From contig NZ_CP026029.1 of the NCBI RefSeq assembly GCF_023520895.1, forward strand, positions 2,604,001 to 2,668,000: DNA of 64,000 nt, read 5' to 3'. This DNA comes from Paenibacillus sp. PK3_47 (lineage in GTDB: Bacteria; Bacillota; Bacilli; Paenibacillales; Paenibacillaceae). The notes under the pieces are model-generated. The model was not told the DNA's origin, did no database searches, and was given only the letters and a program-made list of their open reading frames with translations. Positions 33,904-43,344 of this stretch are shown one piece after another (within the stretch, counting starts at the first letter, position 1; each line of letters starts with the position of its first letter). The position numbers were made by a program, and so were the translations under genes.

Positions 33904-35265
33904 ATGATTAATCCATCCATCACCGAAGGCGTTATCCGTACACGCACCAAGCTGCGCAGAGATCTGCTGATCTCCATTTTTGATGAATTTGACGGCGGTA
34001 TTATGGGGCTAAGCCCTGCCAAACGTGCGGAGAAATACCGCAAAATGTCGCAAAGCGCCTTTTCCTTCTACCGGGGCAGCTCTTATCTGTTCTATTTTGA
34101 TGCGACGAGGCAGTACTTTCCCTATCACAGCGCTCCGGACCGCCCTACCTGGATTCAGGGGGATCTGCATTTTGAGAATTTTGGCGCGTTCCGCAGTGAA
34201 TCGGGCGAGATTGTATACGATGTCAATGATTTTGACGAGGGCTATGTCGGTTCTTACCTGTATGACCTGCTGCGGATGGCAGCCAGTATTGCACTTGTCG
34301 GCAGGCAGCAGGGTTACGGCGAACAGGAGCAGCTGGAGTTTATTGAGCGGTATGCGCAGGCATATGCCAGACAGATCCGCCGTTTCTGCTCAGGCAAGGA
34401 TAATCCGGGCAATTTCCTGATTGATGAGAAGGCCGCCAAAGGTCCGGTCAAAAAGCTGCTCCGCAAGCTTGAGAAACGCAGACAAGGACATTTTCTCGAA
34501 AAGGTTACCGCGCAGATGCAGCCGGGCAGAGTATTCCTGGAAACGACCGAGCTGGCGATACCGGGTGCTGCCGAGCAGGAGCAGTTAGAGAAAGCGTGGA
34601 GCTTTTACACAGAAACAGTGGTTGTCCGGAAGCTGAACGAGGAGCATTACCGCATTAAAGACATTGCCGTCAAACACGGCTCAGGGACTGCCTCCATCGG
34701 TCTCGACCGTTATTATATTCTGATTGAAGGCGGAATGGAGCAGGAAGGTGCAGATGACACGGTGCTGGAGGTCAAAGAGGTACGCGTTCCCGTCCCGGCC
34801 TATTTCATGCCTTATTCGGAGTCGTTCTGGCAGTCCTTCGGGCATCAGGGCAAACGTGTAACGGTGACCCAGCAGGCGATGCACCATAAGGCTGACCCTT
34901 ACCTTGGATATATGACGATGGACGGCAGGGATTTTTATGTCAGAGAGCGTTCACCTTACAAAAAAAGACTGAAGCCCCTGGACATCACCTGTGCGGAGGA
35001 TATGATCCGGGTGCTCGAAGTGATGGGCAGTCTGACCGCCAAAATGCATGCCCGGGCCGACGCTGACGTGAACAAGGGAATTCTCCCCTACCACAGCGAA
35101 AAAGAAATTGCCAAAGCGATGGGGCCGGATGCTGAAGCTTTTGCCCGTTATATCGCGCATTGGGCCTACGGTTATGCCACCCAGGTGGAGCGCGATTATG
35201 CCATGTTCACCGAGTGGGTGCAGGAGCATTACGGAGACAACCGTTCGGAGCTGGCTGTTGAGTAA
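33904..35265 (+). CDS. DUF2252 protein
   Basis: 453 residues. Family features: KMSQSAFSFYRGSSYLFYFD (about 47-66), WIQGDLHFENFG (about 82-93), VYDVNDFDEGYVGSYLYDL (about 101-119), and a long helical C-terminal half. The GDxHxxN and DxND pattern resembles the kinase-like fold of aminoglycoside phosphotransferases, so a kinase-type activity is possible but unproven. AAAGGAG precedes the ATG. Ends just before the IS4-family insertion. Confidence 0.88.
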   Translation: MINPSITEGVIRTRTKLRRDLLISIFDEFDGGIMGLSPAKRAEKYRKMSQSAFSFYRGSSYLFYFDATRQYFPYHSAPDRPTWIQGDLHFENFGAFRSESGEIVYDVNDFDEGYVGSYLYDLLRMAASIALVGRQQGYGEQEQLEFIERYAQAYARQIRRFCSGKDNPGNFLIDEKAAKGPVKKLLRKLEKRRQGHFLEKVTAQMQPGRVFLETTELAIPGAAEQEQLEKAWSFYTETVVVRKLNEEHYRIKDIAVKHGSGTASIGLDRYYILIEGGMEQEGADDTVLEVKEVRVPVPAYFMPYSESFWQSFGHQGKRVTVTQQAMHHKADPYLGYMTMDGRDFYVRERSPYKKRLKPLDITCAEDMIRVLEVMGSLTAKMHARADADVNKGILPYHSEKEIAKAMGPDAEAFARYIAHWAYGYATQVERDYAMFTEWVQEHYGDNRSELAVE

Positions 35266-35351
35266 TCTGCATCTGCTCAAAAGCCGGTTAATGATCCCAT
35301 CCTCATCCTCAGCTAAGTTTGGAAGTGTAGGTGCTGTTCCAATCACCAGGT

Positions 35352-35362
35352 GGATTTTCTCC
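35352..35362. repeat. Left 11-bp target duplication of the IS
   Basis: GGATTTTCTCC, identical to 36870-36880. The site has the form GGA-N5-TCC and is the centre of the first palindrome of quartet element C; bases left of it (CAGGT) are the original left arm. Confidence 0.88.
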
Positions 35363-36869
35363 ACTAGACATGCGGCAAAGCTAACATGAAAATTTATTTG
35401 AAATAGTTAGCTAATTATGGATAAAAAAGATGAGTTTACTCTGGTGAAAAAAGAAAAAAAGCCCTAATGTAGAGAGAGTAGGCAGGTTACCCACATCTCT
35501 CCACAAAAGGAGCTCAACCATGGGTAACATATCGCAAAATTCAGTTTTACGCAAGTACTTACAGCATTTAATGTTAAATTCTTTTCGTTGTCCGTTCGCA
35601 GATCATTATGCTAAAAAACTTACCGTCGGAGCCGCGATTACACTTTTTGTAGAAGCTCAGTTGCAGCAAAGGCGTACTCTCTCCGACATTGTGCTCAATT
35701 TGGAAACGAATGCGGAGCTTCAGGACATTACCGGACTCACGACCATTCACGAATCGACCATGAACCGTAAGCTTGACACCATCCCTCTCGCTTATCTCGA
35801 GTGGTTGTTTGCCGAACTCGTTCAGGAGTTAAAAATGCGAAAAGCGAAAGCTAAGGGCATCAAGCACTTTGGAACGTTGGCACCTGTCGATTCAACCAGC
35901 CTTTCGCTACCCAAAATACTCGGCGACTGGGCGTTTTATCAAAACAAGACCAAGGGTGTCAAAATCCATACACGGCTGCTTTCGCTGGAAGCCGGGTGCC
36001 ATTTTCCGGATGAGATTGTCCTTTCCACCATCGGTGTGTCGGATCAACAAGCGGTCAAATATCTCGTTGTCCCCGGAGAAATCACCTACATTTTCGACCG
36101 TGGCTACGTGCATTACGGAAACTTCAGAGAATGGTCGGAAGGAACGGTGCTGTTTGTTGCCCGGATCCGTGCAAAAACAAAGTACACCGTGCTGACCGAA
36201 CATCCCGTTTCGGGTAGCAGCCATATGACTCGGGACGCTGACGTTGAGATTTTGGATAAAAATTCGGGCCAAACGTTTTGTGTCCGCCTTGTACAATTCC
36301 AAGATAAGCATGGAAAAATCTACGAGGTCATCACCAATCGCCAGGATCTTTCAGCCAAAGACATTAGTGAAATTTATCGCTGCCGCTGGCAAATTGAGCT
36401 GTTTTTTAAATGGATTAAGCAGCATCTGGCCACCGTAACTTTCCACAATCACCACCCGCATGCAGTGTGGGTCCAATGTTATATTGGAATCATTACGGCG
36501 TTGCTATGTCAGCTCATCCATTTAGAAGTACAGCCTACCCTAAGTGTGTGGAGCATGCTGCGAAAGATGAGATACTACGCCATGAAAGACTGGGATGTAT
36601 TTGTTGAAGCGCTGAATCGCGAACCGACCCGTCGTTCTAAAGGGCGGCAAAAGATTCCTAGGCCCGCAGAAACTCCAGTACAAACGAAAGAAAAACGAGC
36701 GACGGTAAAAATAATTCTGGAATAACCAATAACATATACCTTTATTTGGTAACTAAACCTACGACTTAAGGAGCCACTGTTCTTTTTTCGTTGAGTCCAC
36801 AAAGCTTACTGTAAAATTATTACTTTCGGTTTGGTTTAGCTCCCATGTAAGTTTGTATGCATGTCTAGT
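35363..36869 (+). mobile_element. Complete IS4-family insertion sequence, 1507 bp
   Basis: Imperfect terminal inverted repeats (35363-35388 and 36844-36869) agree at 20 of 26 positions and share ACTAGACATGC at the very tips. An 11-bp direct repeat flanks both ends. One intact transposase gene lies inside. Everything needed for transposition appears intact. The element sits in the centre of the first palindrome of element C, consistent with the GGG-N5-CCC-like target preference described for the IS231 branch of the IS4 family. Confidence 0.92.
35520..36725 (+). CDS. IS4-family DDE transposase
   Basis: 401 residues. Catalytic D in PVDSTSLSL (about 123), second D in YIFDRGYVHYGNF (about 196), and the C-terminal YREK signature in IYRCRWQIELFFKWIK (Y-x2-R-x3-E-x6-K, about 280-297), which defines the IS4 family. 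AAGGAG lies 6 bases before the ATG. The frame is uninterrupted, so the IS may be active. Confidence 0.94.
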   Translation: MGNISQNSVLRKYLQHLMLNSFRCPFADHYAKKLTVGAAITLFVEAQLQQRRTLSDIVLNLETNAELQDITGLTTIHESTMNRKLDTIPLAYLEWLFAELVQELKMRKAKAKGIKHFGTLAPVDSTSLSLPKILGDWAFYQNKTKGVKIHTRLLSLEAGCHFPDEIVLSTIGVSDQQAVKYLVVPGEITYIFDRGYVHYGNFREWSEGTVLFVARIRAKTKYTVLTEHPVSGSSHMTRDADVEILDKNSGQTFCVRLVQFQDKHGKIYEVITNRQDLSAKDISEIYRCRWQIELFFKWIKQHLATVTFHNHHPHAVWVQCYIGIITALLCQLIHLEVQPTLSVWSMLRKMRYYAMKDWDVFVEALNREPTRRSKGRQKIPRPAETPVQTKEKRATVKIILE

Positions 36870-37050
36870 GGATTTTCTCCACTTAATTTCACCACTTTTC
36901 ATTATTTACCTCAATTAGTTGGAAATACTCCAGTTAATATAGGCTTTTTCACCTCTCTAGAGACGAATTCAGTAGTTTTAGTGGAGTTTTTCCTACTAAC
37001 ATCTAAATACGGAGGGTTAAGCATTAATTAAATGGAGAAATTCCAACTAG
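36864..37050. repeat. Palindrome quartet element C (TGGA type, split by IS)
   Basis: Palindromes at 36864-36886, 36915-36937, 36977-36999 and 37028-37050; centres 36875, 36926, 36988 and 37039, spacing exactly 51, 62 and 51 bp. Arms follow TTARNTGGA / TCCNNNTAR as in element B. Copy 1 is the target of the IS; its original left arm now lies at about 35345-35351, and the IS tip happens to supply a substitute arm. Lies downstream of cydC. Confidence 0.9.
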
Positions 37051-37093
37051 ATTGCCTGGCGCATCCGATAGTTGGCAGCTTGGCATCACTTAT

Positions 37094-37138
37094 ATAAAAA
37101 GAAGCTCTTTCCGGCCCCGGCGGGCGAAAGAGCTTCTT
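37094..37138 (-). terminator. Terminator of the cyd operon
   Basis: 13-bp stem AAGAAGCTCTTTC / GAAAGAGCTTCTT with U-rich tail on the minus strand. Confidence 0.92.
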
Positions 37139-37157
37139 CTTCATTCCTGGTACAGTA

Positions 37158-38966
37158 TTATTGTCCCGCTGCTGCATTTCCGGAGTAACCCGGCCGGTCC
37201 AGCTCATACAGCTTGCGGTAGCGCGGCTCCCTGGCCAGCAGTTCGGCATGGGTGCCGCGCATTTCGATTTTTCCGTTCTCCATAAAAATAATCTCGTCCA
37301 TTCTTTCGGCTCCCACCAGATGATGGGTCACCCAGACAAGCGTCTTGCCGGCCATGGCCTCGAACATGGTGGACAGCAGCTCACGCTCAGTGCGCGGATC
37401 AAGCCCTACCGTAGGCTCATCGAGCACAACAACCGGCGTATTCTGCAGCAGGATACGCGCCAGCGCCATCCGCTGGCGTTCACCGCCGGAGAAACGCTGT
37501 CCGGCTTCGCGTACCGGAGTATTGTAGCCTTCCGGCAGCGAGGAGATCAGGGTATCCAGCTTAGCCAGCTCCGCTGCCCGCTTCACGGCTTCATCCGACG
37601 CCTCCGGATCACCGAGGCGGATGTTGTTCGCTACCGTAGTGTCGAACAGGTGAGGGCTCTGGTTCAGCACGGCGATGAGCTGCGGGATCTTATCCCCGAA
37701 GGCGGAAGTATCTACGCCATTAAGCTGCGCGGATCCGCTGGACGGGGTGATTACACCTTGAATGACCTTCAGCAGTGTGGATTTACCTGCGCCGCTGCGC
37801 CCGATAATGGCAACTTTGCGTCCCTGCGGAATGTCGAGATTCAGTCCCTGGATTGACCAGTCATCTCCGGCTCCATAGCGGTAACCTGCATCTGTAATCC
37901 GGATATGCGCCTTTCCGTCTGCTTGGATACTGCTGATTGCAGCGTCCGCCTTAGCGCTTATCTCTGCCGAACTTGCAGCAGCAGCGGGCACACCACTGCC
38001 TCCCTTTTCAACGCCCTCCAGACGCTCAAGAGAATTCCTGTACTGCGGAATTTTCTCCACCGCATCCGAGACCGGCAGGAAGGCATCAGCTACCGGGAAC
38101 ACTACCAGCACGAACGCGGCAATCAGCGTTCCGGCGATAGCGCCGTCTGCATATTGGCCGGCCGCCCAGTAGATCATCGACAATACGGCGAGGCCGACCA
38201 CGGCCTGGCCGATGAACATGCGCAGCCGCGCCCAGCGGCGCAGTGCGCCATCTGTACGGGCGACAGCCTGCTCGTCCGCTTCATAAGTGTCCACGAACTG
38301 GCTCTGCCGTCCGCTGATGACCCAGTCGCCCATGCCAAGCACGGCGTCGGTCAGCTTCTGGTAGAGCCGGTTGCGTTCCTGCTTCACCTGGCGCTGGCGC
38401 TTCTGCGTCAGCAGCAGTGAGATCAGCGGCAGCACGAACACCAGCACCAGCATGTACAGTCCCATCAGCAGTGCAAAGGCCAGGTCGAACGTGCCCAGTG
38501 TGATTACCGCCGCTCCATAGATCAGCAGCGCAATGATACCGGGAAAGACAGTCCGCAGATATACATTCTGCAGGTACTCAATGTCATCGGCCAACATGCC
38601 GAGAATATCTCCGGTACGGAACCGGGAAGCCAGAAACAGTGCCTGCGGTTCCAGAATGTTATAGAGCCTGATGCGCATTCTGGAGAGAATTCTCAGAATC
38701 GTATCATGGGAGACCAGCCGTTCCACATAGTGAATGACGGCCCGGCTTGTCCCGAAGGTGCGTACGCCGACGATCGGAACATAGATCATCAGGATATTTT
38801 CCGGCGGTGTGGATGCCTTGGAGATCAGAAAGCCTGAAGTATACATCAATGACGAAGCCGAGAATATGGTCAGCGCCCCAAGCGCGATAATCAGCAGGAA
38901 CCGCCAGAAATAAGAGGAGACATAAGGAGCAAACCATCCTTCACGTTTCACTGGAATCCCTCCCAT
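37158..38966 (-). CDS. cydC: Thiol-reductant ABC exporter subunit CydC
   Basis: 602 residues: N-terminal six-helix ABC exporter domain (about 15-310), Ala/Ser-rich linker, then ATPase with Walker A IGRSGAGKST (about 398), signature FSGGERQRMALARIL (about 500) and VVVLDEPTVGLDP. Forms a heterodimer with CydD and exports cysteine/glutathione-type thiols needed for cytochrome bd assembly. Overlaps the end of cydD by 19 bases. Last gene of the cyd operon. Confidence 0.93.
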   Translation of the reverse strand: MGGIPVKREGWFAPYVSSYFWRFLLIIALGALTIFSASSLMYTSGFLISKASTPPENILMIYVPIVGVRTFGTSRAVIHYVERLVSHDTILRILSRMRIRLYNILEPQALFLASRFRTGDILGMLADDIEYLQNVYLRTVFPGIIALLIYGAAVITLGTFDLAFALLMGLYMLVLVFVLPLISLLLTQKRQRQVKQERNRLYQKLTDAVLGMGDWVISGRQSQFVDTYEADEQAVARTDGALRRWARLRMFIGQAVVGLAVLSMIYWAAGQYADGAIAGTLIAAFVLVVFPVADAFLPVSDAVEKIPQYRNSLERLEGVEKGGSGVPAAAASSAEISAKADAAISSIQADGKAHIRITDAGYRYGAGDDWSIQGLNLDIPQGRKVAIIGRSGAGKSTLLKVIQGVITPSSGSAQLNGVDTSAFGDKIPQLIAVLNQSPHLFDTTVANNIRLGDPEASDEAVKRAAELAKLDTLISSLPEGYNTPVREAGQRFSGGERQRMALARILLQNTPVVVLDEPTVGLDPRTERELLSTMFEAMAGKTLVWVTHHLVGAERMDEIIFMENGKIEMRGTHAELLAREPRYRKLYELDRPGYSGNAAAGQ

Positions 38967-40711
38967 TGCACTTGAATCAGCTCATAATAAACACCTTTAC
39001 GCGCTACCAGTTCTTCGTGTGTGCCGGTTTCTGCCACCTTCCCCTGCTGCATGACAACAATCCAATCCATGTCGGTCATCCAGTGGAGGCGGTGCGTTGC
39101 CAGGAAGACAAGCTTGCCTTCGAACAGCGGCAGCATCGTTTCCTTGAGCTCATACTCGGTCTCAATGTCCAGATGCGCAGTCGGTTCATCCAGCAGCATC
39201 ACCGGACGGCTGCTCAGCAGTGCACGGGCCAGTGCGACCCTTTGCTCCTGTCCGCCGCTCAGTGTCCGGCCGCCTCCGCCAATCATTTCATCCAGTCCAT
39301 CCGGCAGTGAGCCCGCCAGCCCGGACAACCCGGCGGCAGCGACCACGCGTGCGACCTCTTCGTCCGATGCCTCAGGATAGTAGAACCGCACATTATCTTT
39401 TAGCGTTCCGCTAAAAATATACGGACTCTGCGGGATATACGAGGTCTGTTTGCGCCACTCCTCATCGGTAAGGGCACTGAGGCGCTGCCCGTTCAGCGTC
39501 ACGCTGCCCGAGCTTGGATGCAGAAAGCCGCCCAATATATCTACCAGTGTTGACTTGCCTGCCCCGCTCTCGCCGATGATTCCGATTTTGGTATGGCCCC
39601 TGAATTCCAGGCTCACCCCCTCAAGGGACGGGATTCCTTCCTCCTCATACTTCACGCCGGCCTGCTCCAGCTTAAGCACACTGTCTTGCTGCCAAGTGAA
39701 CTCCGTCTTGCCGGCAGGGACGTTCCCGTTTTCTGTGAGCCCCTCCGCTCCCAGCACCTTCGCCTTCACAGCTTCACGTTCAATAATGCTTGTCATGGCT
39801 TCACCAGCCTCCTTGCCGTCCAGTGTGGCATGAAAGTCCGCCCCCACCAGCCTCACCGGCAGGAAATATTCCGGTGCCAGAATCAGAATGGTCAATCCGG
39901 TGACCAGCGTCATCTCTTCATTAACAAGCCGTAAGCCCAGGCTCACCGCCACCGAAGCCACGGACAGCATGGTGAAAAAATCCATGGCGAACGAAGAGAG
40001 AAAAGCCACTCTCAGCGTGCGCATCGTTGCCGAACGGTACCGGTCGCTGACAGCAGCAATACTCTTGCTGTGGCTGCGGCTGCGCCCGAGGAACTTCAGT
40101 GTCTCCAGTCCGCGCAGCGAATCCACAAAATGATTGGATAATGTACGGTAAGACTTCAGCTGACGGTCCATCTGCTTGCGGGCCGTCACGCCAATCAGAA
40201 TCATGAATACTACAATAATCGGCATCGTCAGGGTGAGAATGACCCCGCTGGCTGTATCCTGCATATAAATGTAGACCAGCAGCAGCCAAGGGGTGATTCC
40301 CATCGCAACCATCCGTGGAATAATCAGTTCAATATAGGTACGGTATTTGGTGACTCCTTCGAGCACAAGTGTGACCAGATCTCCCGTTCCCCGGCTCCCA
40401 GCAAGCCGCGGACCCAGCTGGAACAGCTTATCCATCATTTGTCTCCGCATGCTGCTGCCGGTGGCTTCCGCGAACCGGTAAGAGACCCGGCTCATGAGCA
40501 TGGCACAGGCATGGCGGACAAGAAACGCAAGAAGGAACAAGAGCGAATCAGCCCCTTGTTCCTTCAGCGGTGCTCCTGCAAACAATGCAGAGACAACCTC
40601 CGCCAGCGATTTGGCCAGCAGAAGAATGGACAGGCTTTGCACCAGGGTAAGGAAGCCCACGATCAGAAAGACCGGCTTAACTCCTGCAACCCTAAGCAAA
40701 TTTTTATCCAT
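38948..40711 (-). CDS. cydD: Thiol-reductant ABC exporter subunit CydD
   Basis: 587 residues: ABC exporter membrane domain (about 15-310), ATPase with Walker A IGESGAGKST (about 388), signature LSGGQEQRVALARAL and VMLLDEPTAHLD. Partner of CydC. Start codon overlaps the end of cydB by one base, indicating translational coupling. The C/D naming follows gene order after cydAB. Confidence 0.93.
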   Translation of the reverse strand: MDKNLLRVAGVKPVFLIVGFLTLVQSLSILLLAKSLAEVVSALFAGAPLKEQGADSLLFLLAFLVRHACAMLMSRVSYRFAEATGSSMRRQMMDKLFQLGPRLAGSRGTGDLVTLVLEGVTKYRTYIELIIPRMVAMGITPWLLLVYIYMQDTASGVILTLTMPIIVVFMILIGVTARKQMDRQLKSYRTLSNHFVDSLRGLETLKFLGRSRSHSKSIAAVSDRYRSATMRTLRVAFLSSFAMDFFTMLSVASVAVSLGLRLVNEEMTLVTGLTILILAPEYFLPVRLVGADFHATLDGKEAGEAMTSIIEREAVKAKVLGAEGLTENGNVPAGKTEFTWQQDSVLKLEQAGVKYEEEGIPSLEGVSLEFRGHTKIGIIGESGAGKSTLVDILGGFLHPSSGSVTLNGQRLSALTDEEWRKQTSYIPQSPYIFSGTLKDNVRFYYPEASDEEVARVVAAAGLSGLAGSLPDGLDEMIGGGGRTLSGGQEQRVALARALLSSRPVMLLDEPTAHLDIETEYELKETMLPLFEGKLVFLATHRLHWMTDMDWIVVMQQGKVAETGTHEELVARKGVYYELIQVQWEGFQ

Positions 40712-41727
40712 TAATATTCAAGATGCTCCTTTTCATGAACCCGCTTGTGGAAGATGAAATAGCTCCAGATTTGATATCCGAGCACGAACGGCAGCAGCGT
40801 CAGCGCTACAATCGTCATTACTTTAAGGGAATAGTGCCCGGAAGCGGCATTCGTAATCGTCAAGCTGAACGCGGCATCGATCGAGCTGATCATCACACGC
40901 GGGAACAGTCCTACGAAGATGGACAGTACCGACAGTGCCATAACCGCCCCGGTCATTCCGAAAGCCCAGCCGTCTTTTTTCTTAGTCATGAAATAACCCG
41001 ACAGAACAAAGGCAGCAATGCCCAGAATAACCAGCACCATAAGCAGTGCTCCGCGGTGCTCGAAGATATCTGTCATGTAGTAGGTCATCACAACAAAGGC
41101 AACCAGCAGCGCAGCCAGCGGGAGCAGCAGCTTCTTGGCCAGCTTGCGCGCCCGGAGCTGAAGATCGCCGGTCGTACGGAGCGTGGTGAACATCAAGCCG
41201 TGTACCAGACAGAGCATGACCACTGTAATTCCTGCTACAACTGTATACACATTTACGATATCAAAGAATCCGGCATACATTTGCATTTCGCCGTCTATCG
41301 GCAGCCCCTTGATGAAGCTCGCGAACACTACGGCCAGCAGGAACGGCGGGAGAAAGCTGCCGAAGAAAATGCAGGCATCCCAGGTTCTTTTCCAGGCCAG
41401 CGAGTCACGTTTGCCTCTGAATTCAAAGGCTACGCCGCGTGCAATCAGCGCAAGCAGTGCGAAGACAAACGGGATATAGAATCCGCTGAACAGTGTGGCA
41501 TACCACTCCGGGAACGCCGCGAACATCGCACCCGCGCCAGTCAGCAGCCATACTTCATTCGCATCCCAGAACGGACCGATGGAGTTGATGAGTACCCGGC
41601 GTTCTGTGTCATTTTTGGCCAGAATCTGTGTTTCCATTCCGACACCGAAATCGAAGCCCTCCAGAAAGAAGAAGCCGATAAATAACACTGCAATCAGCAC
41701 AAACCACAATTCATTAAGAGAAAGCAT
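40711..41727 (-). CDS. cydB: Cytochrome bd quinol oxidase subunit II
   Basis: 338 residues, about eight membrane helices; start LNELWFVLIAVLFIGFFFLE and the FDFGVGM motif near residue 26 are typical of CydB. With CydA it oxidises menaquinol and reduces oxygen at low tension. AAGGAGGGATCGC precedes the ATG at 41727, which overlaps the end of cydA by 14 bases. Confidence 0.96.
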   Translation of the reverse strand: MLSLNELWFVLIAVLFIGFFFLEGFDFGVGMETQILAKNDTERRVLINSIGPFWDANEVWLLTGAGAMFAAFPEWYATLFSGFYIPFVFALLALIARGVAFEFRGKRDSLAWKRTWDACIFFGSFLPPFLLAVVFASFIKGLPIDGEMQMYAGFFDIVNVYTVVAGITVVMLCLVHGLMFTTLRTTGDLQLRARKLAKKLLLPLAALLVAFVVMTYYMTDIFEHRGALLMVLVILGIAAFVLSGYFMTKKKDGWAFGMTGAVMALSVLSIFVGLFPRVMISSIDAAFSLTITNAASGHYSLKVMTIVALTLLPFVLGYQIWSYFIFHKRVHEKEHLEY

Positions 41728-43117
41728 GCGATCCCTCCTTAGTGTACGGATCATGTGATTCACCGTGATCGTGATCCATGGCATAAGGGCCTTTTTTGAT
41801 AACCTTGATGAACAATCCGATCAGTACAGCACCCAATATTGCGTAAATTGCATTAAAAGTAATTACAGAGAACAGGATCGAACCGGCCGAAACGTTAGGA
41901 GACACACTGTCTTCTGTTGTCATTAAGCCGAATACCGTCCACGGCTGGCGCCCGATCTCTGTCATAATCCAGCCTGAAGTATTGGCGATTGGCGGAAGCA
42001 GCAGCCCCCAGAGCATAAACCGCAGGAACCAGGTGTTCGGACGCTCCATCTTTTTGCGCCACATCAGATACATCGCATACAGGCCAAGCACGATCATTAG
42101 TGTACCTGCGAGCACCATAATCCGGAAGCTCCAGAACGTGGTCCGTACAGGCGGAATATAGTTACCCGGGCCATACTGTTGTTCATACTCTGCCTGCAGC
42201 GTGTTCATCCCTTTAACATCACCGGAGAATTTACTGTAGGACAGGAAGCTCAGCAGATATGGAATTTTGATCTCACCGGAATTGGATTTATTCTCAGGAT
42301 CAATAAAAGCACTGACGGTCCAGGCCGCCGGGTCACCGCTATCTTCCCATAGCCCTTCGGAAGCAGCCATCTTCATCGGTTGGGTCTCTACCAGGTACTG
42401 TGCTTGAGCATGTCCGGCCACAGCCACTCCGATGGAAGATACGATCCCGACAATTGCGGCAATTTCAAAAGATTTTCTGAAAAAAGGAACGTCCTGCTTC
42501 TTGAGCATTTTGTAGGCGCTGATCCCTGTTACCAGGAAGGCGCCAGTCGCATAAGCAGCGAGCACGGTATGCGGGAATTCCACCAGCAGTTGTCCGTTCG
42601 TAATCAGCGCAAAGAAATCATTCATTTCAGCCCGACCGTTATTAATAGCAAAGCCTACCGGATGCTGCATAAAAGAGTTAGCTGCCAGAATCCAGAATGC
42701 CGACAGCATTGTTCCGAAGGCTACCAGCCAGATGGACAGCAGATGGATCTTCTTGGATACCTTATCCCAGCCGAAAATCCAGAGTCCGATAAATGTGCTC
42801 TCCAGGAAAAAGGCCAGCAGCGCTTCAATGGCCAGCGGAGCTCCAAATACATCACCCACAAAACGGGAATAATCCGACCAGTTCATTCCGAACTGGAACT
42901 CCTGCAGGATCCCTGTTACTACACCTACCGCAAAGTTAATCAGGAAAAGCTTCCCCCAGAACTGTGCCATTCTTTTGTACTCTTCATTGCCTTTTCTGAC
43001 ATACATTGTCTCCATGATCGCAATCAGGAGCGCCAGACCAATAGACACCGGTACAAAGAAATAATGAAAAATTGTTGTAGACGCAAATTGTATGCGCGAC
43101 AGCATGACTGCATCCAT
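41714..43117 (-). CDS. cydA: Cytochrome bd quinol oxidase subunit I
   Basis: 467 residues with about nine helices. Heme b595-ligand His in FASTTIFHYFFVPVSIG (about residue 18), EFQFGMNWSDYSRFVG, and the conserved GRQPW motif (TEIGRQPWTVFG, about 393). The short Q-loop is of the Bacillus type. Start set at ATG 43117 with AAGGGGAAG before it. First gene of cydABDC; two Rex sites lie upstream. Confidence 0.97.
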   Translation of the reverse strand: MDAVMLSRIQFASTTIFHYFFVPVSIGLALLIAIMETMYVRKGNEEYKRMAQFWGKLFLINFAVGVVTGILQEFQFGMNWSDYSRFVGDVFGAPLAIEALLAFFLESTFIGLWIFGWDKVSKKIHLLSIWLVAFGTMLSAFWILAANSFMQHPVGFAINNGRAEMNDFFALITNGQLLVEFPHTVLAAYATGAFLVTGISAYKMLKKQDVPFFRKSFEIAAIVGIVSSIGVAVAGHAQAQYLVETQPMKMAASEGLWEDSGDPAAWTVSAFIDPENKSNSGEIKIPYLLSFLSYSKFSGDVKGMNTLQAEYEQQYGPGNYIPPVRTTFWSFRIMVLAGTLMIVLGLYAMYLMWRKKMERPNTWFLRFMLWGLLLPPIANTSGWIMTEIGRQPWTVFGLMTTEDSVSPNVSAGSILFSVITFNAIYAILGAVLIGLFIKVIKKGPYAMDHDHGESHDPYTKEGSHAFS

Positions 43118-43181
43118 TTTTTCTTCCCCTTCTTTCTCCCTATTCAATATGTCTATTCTGTCAAAAAAGCAGCGGCTGAAG

Positions 43182-43197
43182 TGTGATATTTATCACA
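43182..43197. promoter_or_regulatory. Rex operator 1 of the cyd operon
   Basis: TGTGA-N6-TCACA, 65 bp before cydA. Matches the Rex consensus TTGTGA-N6-TCACAA except at the ends. Rex represses cyd genes until the NADH/NAD+ ratio rises. Confidence 0.82.
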
Positions 43198-43232
43198 TAA
43201 AACATCCCGTTTTGACCTAAAAAGCAATAAAT

Positions 43233-43250
43233 TTGTGACAAATATCACAA
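43233..43250. promoter_or_regulatory. Rex operator 2 of the cyd operon
   Basis: TTGTGA-N6-TCACAA, a full match to the Rex consensus, centred 52 bp from the first site (five helical turns), as in multi-site cyd promoters of Bacillus. Confidence 0.9.
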
Positions 43251-43344
43251 TATAACGTAAAGAAAGCAAAAAAAATAAGACGGTTTAACCGTCTCGGATT
43301 TGTTCATCGTATTTATATAGCGTCTTGACTCATAAAGGCATTGG

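Noticed and set aside
40723..41685. 320-codon open frame antisense to cydB
   Set aside because: Mirror of a clearly real cydB; composition rich in Gln/His/Arg typical of a shadow frame, no ribosome site.
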